DNA from: a bacterium
GTDB taxonomy: Bacteria > SZUA-182 > DTGQ01
Assembly (NCBI GenBank): GCA_040755755.1
Contig: JBFLZW010000053.1
Location: 1-25,794, forward strand
Length of the DNA: 25,794 nt
Direction: 5' to 3'
Within the stretch, counting starts at the first letter, position 1, and each line of letters begins with the position of its first letter. This document shows positions 20,841 to 25,794 of this stretch, piece after piece. The position numbers and the translations under genes are program-made. The notes below the pieces were generated by a model. That model made no database searches. It saw only the letters and a program-made list of their open reading frames with translations, and was not told the origin of the DNA.

Positions 20841-21944
20841 TCAATTCACTTCCGAAAGAGCCTCCATCACCCGCAGGCAATGATGAAAAATCTCCTCATC
20901 GGAAAAGGTTCCCCCTCCCGGACGTCCATAGAAGAAAGTCTGGCAGCAGCCATTGACGGCCAGCCTTACATCCTCGATCATCTGACCGGTATTCATTTCA
21001 ATGGTCAACACCCTGCCGATTTGCGCAGCCCTTGCTGCCAGGGCTGCCGAAGGGAAAGGATACAGGGTAACGGGCCGGAAGAGCCCAAGGGCGATACCCT
21101 GCTTTCTGGCCATACTCACTGCGGCTTTGCAGATTCTGGCCGACAGGCCGTAGGCGACCAGAAGGAGCCTGGCATCCTCAACCCGATATTCCTCATACCG
21201 GACCTCATGAGTTTGGATTTTCCGGTATTTTTTTTCCAGAAGCCAGTTGCGCTCTTCCAGCTCACCCTCTCCCAGGTAGAGTGATTTGATCACCCGCGGG
21301 GGACGGTTTCCGGCACCGGTTAAGGCCCAGGCTTTTTCCGGCAGATTCATTCGAGACCTGCGGCCAGCATCGAGAACCACAGGTTCCATCATCTGCCCCA
21401 AAACACCGTCAGCCAGGATCATCACCGGAATCCGATACAAATCCGCCAGGTCAAAAGCCACAAAGGTCAAATCGTGCATCTCCTGAACCGAGGCCGGGCC
21501 AAGGACAATAGTCCGGTAATCCCCATGCCCTCCTCCTCGGGTGGCCTGGAAATAGTCTCCCTGCGACCCTGAGATATTGCCGAGGCCAGGCCCTCCCCGG
21601 CAGATGTTCACAATGACCGCAGGCAGCTCCGCACCGGCCAGGTAGGAGATTCCCTCCTGCATCAGGCTGATGCCGGGGCTGGAAGAGGAGGTCATACTCC
21701 GGACACCTACAGCCGCAGCGCCAAAAACCATGCTGATGGCTGCCAGCTCACTCTCTGCCTGAACAAAGCATCCGCCCACCTCCGGCATCCTTCTGGCCAT
21801 GTGGGCCGGAATTTCATTCTGCGGTGTAATCGGATAGCCGAAATAGTGACGGCAGCCAGCCAGAATAGCCCCCTCGGCAATGGCTTCGTTTCCGGCCATG
21901 AGGATTTTATTGGAACTTCCCGGTGTTGCCCTTATCCCTTCCAT
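20841..21944 (-). CDS. 2-oxoacid:ferredoxin oxidoreductase, alpha subunit (VorB/KorA-type)
   Basis: This 367-aa subunit has MAGNEAIAEGAILAGCRHYFGYPITPQNEIP-type wording at the N-terminus (residues about 15-45), QAESELAAISMVFGAAAVG, TSSSSPGISLMQEGISYLAGAELP, and CRGGPGLGNISGSQGDYFQA. This is the pyrimidine-domain pattern of VorB/KorA alpha subunits. The exact substrate (2-oxoisovalerate or 2-oxoglutarate) cannot be read. I chose the ATG at 21944, preceded by AAAGGTGA. The longer frame to 22040 would run back into the cytochrome gene. The stop is 113 bp before the antitoxin gene. No delta (ferredoxin) gene is adjacent. Confidence 0.88.
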   Translation of the reverse strand: MEGIRATPGSSNKILMAGNEAIAEGAILAGCRHYFGYPITPQNEIPAHMARRMPEVGGCFVQAESELAAISMVFGAAAVGVRSMTSSSSPGISLMQEGISYLAGAELPAVIVNICRGGPGLGNISGSQGDYFQATRGGGHGDYRTIVLGPASVQEMHDLTFVAFDLADLYRIPVMILADGVLGQMMEPVVLDAGRRSRMNLPEKAWALTGAGNRPPRVIKSLYLGEGELEERNWLLEKKYRKIQTHEVRYEEYRVEDARLLLVAYGLSARICKAAVSMARKQGIALGLFRPVTLYPFPSAALAARAAQIGRVLTIEMNTGQMIEDVRLAVNGCCQTFFYGRPGGGTFSDEEIFHHCLRVMEALSEVN

Positions 21945-21999
21945 GTATTCACCTTTGTATTCACCGTTCCGGGCATTTTCACTGTACCCTCCTTCCCGG

Positions 22000-23235
22000 T
22001 CATTTGCTCTTGCCCTGAGATTTGGGGTTCCCACCTCCAAAGCTGACTTTCAGTATTTTGATCTGCTTTTCGCTCAGGGGCCCGGCCTGGTGCGTGTATC
22101 TTTCGATGTCAGGCTTCCCGGTATTGAGGGGTATCCATTCGCCCTTGCGTTTATCGAGAAATTGGAATTGGAGGATATCGTCAGCTATCGGTATTACCCC
22201 TGACCAGAATTGAATCCTGCCATTTTCGAAGGTAGATACCGGTATCTTTTCCCCTTTTTTGAGCAGTTGTATAGCCGCATTTCCATGACATTCCTGGCAG
22301 TCCCTTCCCTTCTTCATGATGTTATGGGTGAAATAAGGAGTATAGCTTACATAAGTCTTTTTGTCATGGACAAGAACCATGGCCGTGGCCGCAGTCACTT
22401 TTCCCTGATGATTTATCAGCATGAGCGGGTTTGAAGTGGGAATGAAGTTTCCGTTCTGGCTCCTGGTTTTCATGAATTCCGAAAAGTGGCAGTTATAGCA
22501 GGTCAGGACCGCTTTTACGTGGCAGGCATTACAATGAAGCTCTGTGCTTTTCTTGTGCCTCTTGTGTGCTCTGATTTCCGGGTCGAATCTGGGGCCTTTG
22601 GTCTTTTCCCCCACATGGCAGCTCTCACAGGATGTAGTGATAACTCCGGTATCCTGAAAGGATTGCCTGGCCACTCCATCACCATGAATATCCGGATCCT
22701 TATGACAGGTAATGCACGACATCCTGGCAGCGGTATGGACATCTTTGTTTTCATCGTTCTGACTGAGCTCGATGACCAGTTTCTCTTTGAGGTGGCATCC
22801 GAAACAGGTGGCGTTTTTTCGCGCCTCATTGGTGGAGAATCCCACTTTGCCTGTCTTATCCTTTGTCCCATGACACTGATCACAACTGCTGGCATGGCAT
22901 TGGGTGCAACCCGCCTGCGTATAGGGAACTTTGGTCAAGGTCATAAAACCGTTTTTCCCCTCATACCAGTAGCGCATCCCCGCACCCGAAAAATGCAGGC
23001 TCTTCTGATAGTATGATGTCAGACCTGACTCAGCCTGGGCCTGGCCTGGGCAGGTCATGGACAGCAAGAGCAAGAAAGCACAGATATAGAACAATAAGCA
23101 GCCGGGCACGGTAGAGATTTTGCCTTTGATTTGATGCCTGAACTGATGATTGGTTCGATTTTTAACTTGATACTTGACCTGATTTTCAATCTGATACTTG
23201 ACCTGTTTCCTGACCTCGTCCTTATCCTGTCTCAT
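22000..23235 (-). CDS. Exported octahaem c-type cytochrome
   Basis: This protein of about 411 aa has eight CxxCH haem-binding motifs: CTQCH, CDQCH, CFGCH, CITCH, CESCH, CNACH, CYNCH and CQECH. A hydrophobic signal segment (about residues 46-62, CLLFYICAFLLLL) ends in GQAQA, so it is exported. I chose the ATG at 23235 with AAAGGGGTG upstream. The 39 residues before the signal are unusual: an 8-residue repeat (QVKYQIEN, QVKYQVKN, RTNHQFRH) encoded by 24-bp DNA repeats. It likely carries electrons between the membrane and periplasmic or external acceptors. It precedes the OFOR alpha gene by 55 bp, in the same direction. Confidence 0.88.
   Translation of the reverse strand: MRQDKDEVRKQVKYQIENQVKYQVKNRTNHQFRHQIKGKISTVPGCLLFYICAFLLLLSMTCPGQAQAESGLTSYYQKSLHFSGAGMRYWYEGKNGFMTLTKVPYTQAGCTQCHASSCDQCHGTKDKTGKVGFSTNEARKNATCFGCHLKEKLVIELSQNDENKDVHTAARMSCITCHKDPDIHGDGVARQSFQDTGVITTSCESCHVGEKTKGPRFDPEIRAHKRHKKSTELHCNACHVKAVLTCYNCHFSEFMKTRSQNGNFIPTSNPLMLINHQGKVTAATAMVLVHDKKTYVSYTPYFTHNIMKKGRDCQECHGNAAIQLLKKGEKIPVSTFENGRIQFWSGVIPIADDILQFQFLDKRKGEWIPLNTGKPDIERYTHQAGPLSEKQIKILKVSFGGGNPKSQGKSK
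23168..23205 (-). repeat. 24-bp tandem repeat in the cytochrome 5' end
   Basis: TGATACTTGACCTG occurs at 23168-23181 and again at 23192-23205, a period of 24 bp or eight codons, with more degenerate copies toward 23120. It encodes the Lys/Gln-rich octapeptide repeat ahead of the signal segment. Confidence 0.7.
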
Positions 23236-23452
23236 TGGGCCACCCCTTTCACTCGTGTAAGACTGCATTAAAAAGTGCGAAGACCATATGATAATTGCCA
23301 GCGATATCCAAATACTCGATTAATCCAGATGCATGAATCTTCCTTTGCAAGCTTCAGACGTTTTCCATCTTTGATGTTCTCCATCTTTGATGGGAACCTC
23401 CACTCTCTTCCATACGAGGCTCCCATACGGGGAGAACATCCCCTCCCCCTAT

Positions 23453-23490
23453 CTCCCTTGAGGGGGAAGGTTGGATGGGGGTGATGGTTA
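23453..23490. repeat. C-rich/G-rich dispersed repeat, copy B
   Basis: CTCCCTTGAGGGGGAAGGTT continuing into GGATGGGGGTGATGG resembles the repeat behind tatA (684-722). The rest of 23236-23540 shows a CCATCTTTGATG doublet (around 23365-23390) and no gene. Confidence 0.4.
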
Positions 23491-23540
23491 TTTTCACCCT
23501 CCTCGCTGAGAAAAAGAATATGGGGAACATCTGTGCAAGC

Positions 23541-23804
23541 TTATTTGGATTCCCTAAAAGTCCTCAGATCATCTATGATGTCTTTTGAATCACGGCGTGG
23601 AATATCAAGGGCATCTGCTTTTTTCAACACGCCAGATAGTTCATTCCATGCTGATAAGCTTTCCTTTTCCCTGTCTTCCTCTATAGTAACTTTGACCTTC
23701 TTCCCACTTAAGGATTGTGGAACCTTTACCGTAAGAGTCCCGTCCTCTTTTACAATGGCCTCAAATACCTTGTGTTGTATTCTATTATCTTCCCTTGGAT
23801 TCAT
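23541..23804 (-). CDS. Orphan antitoxin-like small protein
   Basis: This 87-aa protein has a central FEAIVKEDGTLTVKVPQSLS, a beta-strand-rich stretch like AbrB/DUF104-type antitoxins, followed by KKVKVTIEEDRE and a helical, charged tail (VLKKADALDIPRRDSKDIIDDLR). It sits 4 bp behind the broken YgiT-type gene and has no toxin gene after it. So it may be what is left of a VapB-type pair. Function is inferred from pattern only. Confidence 0.6.
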   Translation of the reverse strand: MNPREDNRIQHKVFEAIVKEDGTLTVKVPQSLSGKKVKVTIEEDREKESLSAWNELSGVLKKADALDIPRRDSKDIIDDLRTFRESK

Positions 23805-23808
23805 AATC

Positions 23809-24084
23809 TTACTCTTCTAACCAATTTCCTGGCAACTGATAATGATTACGCAGCCAGTTGAGATAAGGCGATAAATTTGAGTTTCCCCTATCCTTCAAAA
23901 GCAAATTCAGCTTCTGGCCCATCTCCTCTAAAAATTGCATGGTTCGCCGGTCATAATATCACTCACCGCAATTCCGGCAGATCAGAACTTTCACCGGGAC
24001 ATAAACGATATCATTATCAATTGGGAATTCTTCTTTTACCTCTGTCATTGAAATTTCATCTCCATGACAGATAACGCACCTCAT
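23809..24084 (-). pseudogene. YgiT-type zinc-finger gene with in-frame TGA
   Basis: The ATG at 24084 follows GGAGAAGGA. The frame encodes MRCVICHGD...VPVKVLICRNCGE (41 codons), then TGA at 23961-23959, then continues YYDRRTMQFLEEMGQKLNLL to a TAA at 23811-23809. CxxC...CxxCGE-R-YYD is the MqsA/YgiT-type zinc-finger antitoxin pattern, in which Arg usually follows GE. A CGA to TGA change would explain the stop. The shortened 41-aa zinc finger could still be made. It normally pairs with the DUF4258 toxin-like gene just upstream, which is also broken. Confidence 0.7.
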
Positions 24085-24098
24085 GGTTTCCTTCTCCT

Positions 24099-24353
24099 TC
24101 AATACTCTCCTGTGACCTCTCCTTTACCGACAGCTTCATTTACCTCGTATTCAAATATTCGACCAAGTTGTTTATTTTCCATTTCAATTATCGCATGTCT
24201 TGTATATAGTATAGCATTAGACTCAAAACATTTCCTTACCTTCTGGATCCAGTTCAGAGGCAACCGCTCGTAAATCCTATAAAAATTCAGTAGCCTACTG
24301 ATCCATTTTATTTGGCGCATAGCTCGTGATTCAATAGATGTCGATGTGGACAT
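24099..24353 (-). pseudogene. Truncated DUF4258-like gene
   Basis: Residues about 38-84 of this frame (KCFESNAILYTRHAIIEMEN...EVNEAVGKGEVTGEY) match the N-terminal half of DUF4258 proteins, MqsR/RelE-fold-type partners of YgiT zinc fingers. Normally the chain continues with a YP-rich segment and a further beta-sheet. Here it stops at once after GEY, 14 bp before the zinc-finger ATG, so the second half is deleted. The upstream 37 residues have no recognisable family, and the start codon is uncertain. Confidence 0.6.
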
Positions 24354-24390
24354 TTCATTTGAGCTTCTCAGCCCATTTTATTTTGCCCAT
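24223..24390 (-). pseudogene. Possible decayed RelE/ParE toxin
   Basis: The frame starting at 24390 overlaps the antitoxin stop (ATGGGCAAAATAA) and reads MGKIKWAEKLK, a RelE-like start. In-frame stops at codons 12, 20, 32 and 38 are followed by further open codons. The position right behind an antitoxin gene supports a lost toxin. The match is short, and this DNA is also covered by the N-terminal part of the DUF4258-like frame, so this is tentative. Confidence 0.3.
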
Positions 24391-24563
24391 TGCTCGACTC
24401 TTTTAAGGAGTTCTTCTGTAGTTAGTAACCTTCCATTCTCGGCATCTTTCAATCCCTCTAAGACTTGAGCGACAAAGTCTATTTCATACATGATATCCTC
24501 TAACGAACACTCGTCAGGTAATCGTTTTATAGTTTCAATGGTTACCTCTTTCAGTGATGCCAT
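24378..24563 (-). CDS. RelB/ParD-type antitoxin-like protein
   Basis: This 61-aa protein (MASLKEVTIETIKRLPDECS...LLKRVEQWAK) resembles the small helical antitoxins whose wording is IxxLPxxxxxEDIMYEIxFxxxVxEGLxDxExGRxxxxEE. I start at the ATG at 24563 with GAAGGGA about 8 nt upstream; the longer frame to 24611 lacks support. It would normally be followed by a RelE/ParE toxin. Only a broken remnant of one may be present. 24564-24743 shows no other gene. Confidence 0.68.
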   Translation of the reverse strand: MASLKEVTIETIKRLPDECSLEDIMYEIDFVAQVLEGLKDAENGRLLTTEELLKRVEQWAK

Positions 24564-24743
24564 TCCAATACATCCCTTCTTAATGTTTAGGCTATCCGAA
24601 TATTTCTTCAAGGGTCTTTGCCTGAGTATAGCAGCTTTTCAGCGATGGAACTGTAGTTGCATAGCATCCATCTTCATTCCTGCTCGATGAGAACGGTGAA
24701 CATGTGGCATACGGATTTTAACAAGGATTTAAATAACTCGCAG

Positions 24744-25670
24744 TTATGCCCAACAAGCGGTGACATCATATTCAAATAACGTTTTTTTAGAATTGCGCTT
24801 TCTAATAGGTTTTATACAAACATTTTTAAATTTTAGAGCTTCTAACATGTCCCTGTAAATTTGTTCTACTGGAAGTTGTATGCCGTAAAAGCTTGAATTG
24901 CCCACTATATAATGAACCTTACTACCAGGAGACAGAACCATGATAACACTTTGAAGGTGATTCCAAATATCCTCAAAATATCTTGCTATATAATTGGCCA
25001 TTAAATATCCATTCTTATTTCCAGAATCAGATATCTTATCAAGTAGGTGCACATAATATAATGGATAGTAACCTTTTGAACTCTTTTTCCATTTTGAAAG
25101 GCGGCTGGTAGCAATCCCCCACGTTCCGCCGATTGCTTCCCAATCCAACTCTCCAGCCTCTTTTCCTTCTTTCAGATATCCAAGCCAGTACATATATGGA
25201 CGTAATTCGCGAATATAGGATATCCTATTTGGATAAGGGGGTGATGTAATGAGGAGATTATATTTTCCGGAAACATATTGTGCTACATTTCGAGAATCTC
25301 CATAAACCACTTCAGTCTTAGATGGTGGATTGTAATTTGCTGATTCCAGAATAATATCCAATTCTCGTAAAAACATCTCATCAAAGCCTTGCACGTTTGA
25401 GAATAAAGGCATCTGCCTTCTCTTGGTATCTTTGAAAGATATTGATTGGTGGTTAAAAGAAGCATTAGATATTTGAATTAACAATCGACAGAAAGCAATA
25501 AGAAGAAGGTTTTTCCCCTCGGATGCATGAGGATATTGATTTTCTATGGCCGATTTTAGATGACATAAATATTCAAGCTCCCTGGGTCCCCACCATCTAT
25601 CAATAGCATGGATAGGAGGAGGAGTGCTTGCCGGGATAGCATGTGATGACATCAATTGAATAATTACCTT
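24744..25670 (-). pseudogene. 5'-truncated TSPPY-type DNA methyltransferase
   Basis: About 308 codons remain. ITSPPYPNRISYIRELRPYMYWLGYL (motif IV, the SPPY catalytic loop of N4-cytosine/N6-adenine methyltransferases) lies near residue 146 of the open frame. Before it are IHAIDRWWGPREL and later YIVGNSSF. The SAM-binding DPF-x-GxGT motif normally found ahead of IDRWW is missing. The frame's only ATG (25685) lies inside the terminal repeat, so the first five codons come from repeat DNA. The gene was therefore probably cut by the element. It is AT-rich compared with the housekeeping genes. No cognate nuclease is visible. Confidence 0.72.
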
Positions 25671-25794
25671 AGTACAGGTCGCCATAAATACGCGACCACA
25701 TAGAAAACAAAAAGAGGTTCGGACATGGTAAAATATCCTTGGTACCAGAGAAGAGGTATCAAAAAAGGTCTGAAAGGAGTGATTATCATGCCAG
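25671..25794 (+). repeat. Right copy of 124-bp inverted terminal repeat, probable IS end
   Basis: Exact reverse complement of 1-124. It begins AGTACAGGTCGCC, carries the GGTCGC...GCGACC hairpin (25677-25697), and ends with AAAGGAG (25773-25779) and an ATG at 25788-25790, the first codons of an outward gene. The bases beyond the repeat differ at the two ends and I see no shared target duplication, which fits two independent insertions of one element. Confidence 0.75.

Noticed and set aside
21945-22040. Longer start for the OFOR alpha subunit
   Set aside because: It would overlap the cytochrome 3' end. The ATG at 21944 has a good SD and fits the family start.
23959-23961. TGA as selenocysteine in the zinc-finger gene
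   Set aside because: The usual residue here is Arg rather than Cys, and no SECIS-like hairpin was evident just downstream.
1-25794. Linear plasmid, phage or virus with terminal inverted repeats
   Set aside because: Gene content is chromosomal housekeeping, with no replication, packaging or structural genes, and each repeat opens into an outward gene start.

Overview
The window carries chromosomal genes of a Gram-negative, probably strictly anaerobic bacterium. Evidence for this: a TatA translocase subunit, an exported octahaem c-type cytochrome, a three-subunit 2-oxoacid:ferredoxin oxidoreductase, small 2[4Fe-4S] proteins and an AhbC-like radical SAM enzyme of the sirohaem-dependent haem route. 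The sequence alone does not fix the phylum. A Desulfobacterota-, Nitrospirota- or candidate-phylum-like lineage fits, but this is inference. No rRNA, tRNA or CRISPR array was seen.

Layout. (1) Positions 1-124 and 25671-25794 are perfect inverted copies of one sequence. Each runs outward into an SD and ATG at the very edge of the window, so the contig most likely stops inside two copies of an insertion-sequence-like repeat. (2) 231-2667 holds an imperfect palindromic repeat, tatA, a DUF362 iron-sulphur protein, and leftward a ferredoxin and a lone response regulator. (3) 2961-9659 is a rightward housekeeping run: pgeF, proC (with a good sigma-70-type promoter in front), yggT, a DivIVA-domain protein, a DUF167 protein, mtnA, a shortened GlmU-like protein, a MinD/FlhG-type ATPase, and a J-domain/RodZ-type HTH fusion. 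(4) 9780-10538 is an AT-rich MNT/HEPN toxin-antitoxin cassette bracketed by 27-bp direct repeats. (5) 10605-15033 has galT, an exported low-complexity protein, a His-rich NiCoT-like membrane protein and ahbC. (6) 15426-17369 is a candidate RiPP locus: a 131-aa leader-like peptide with a short Val/Ala-rich segment, an intergenic nested hairpin, and a B12-domain-type radical SAM enzyme. (7) 23235-17418 is a long leftward run: octahaem cytochrome, OFOR alpha, a three-gene VapBC+DUF2442 module inserted between alpha and beta, OFOR beta, OFOR gamma, a short ArgA-like GNAT and a two-TM protein. (8) 23541-24611 is a decaying toxin-antitoxin patch containing a DUF4258 remnant, a YgiT-type zinc-finger gene with an in-frame TGA, and two orphan antitoxin-like genes. 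(9) The right end has a TSPPY DNA methyltransferase that has lost its N-terminus to the terminal repeat.

How it fits together. The central run joins cell-envelope and division functions (PgeF, YggT, DivIVA, GlmU-like) with proline synthesis and methionine salvage. The leftward run couples ferredoxin-linked 2-oxoacid oxidation with exported electron transfer. Accessory DNA (three toxin-antitoxin loci, dispersed repeats, IS-like ends) is scattered between these blocks. The most promising undescribed item is the peptide plus radical SAM pair at 15.4-17.4 kb.
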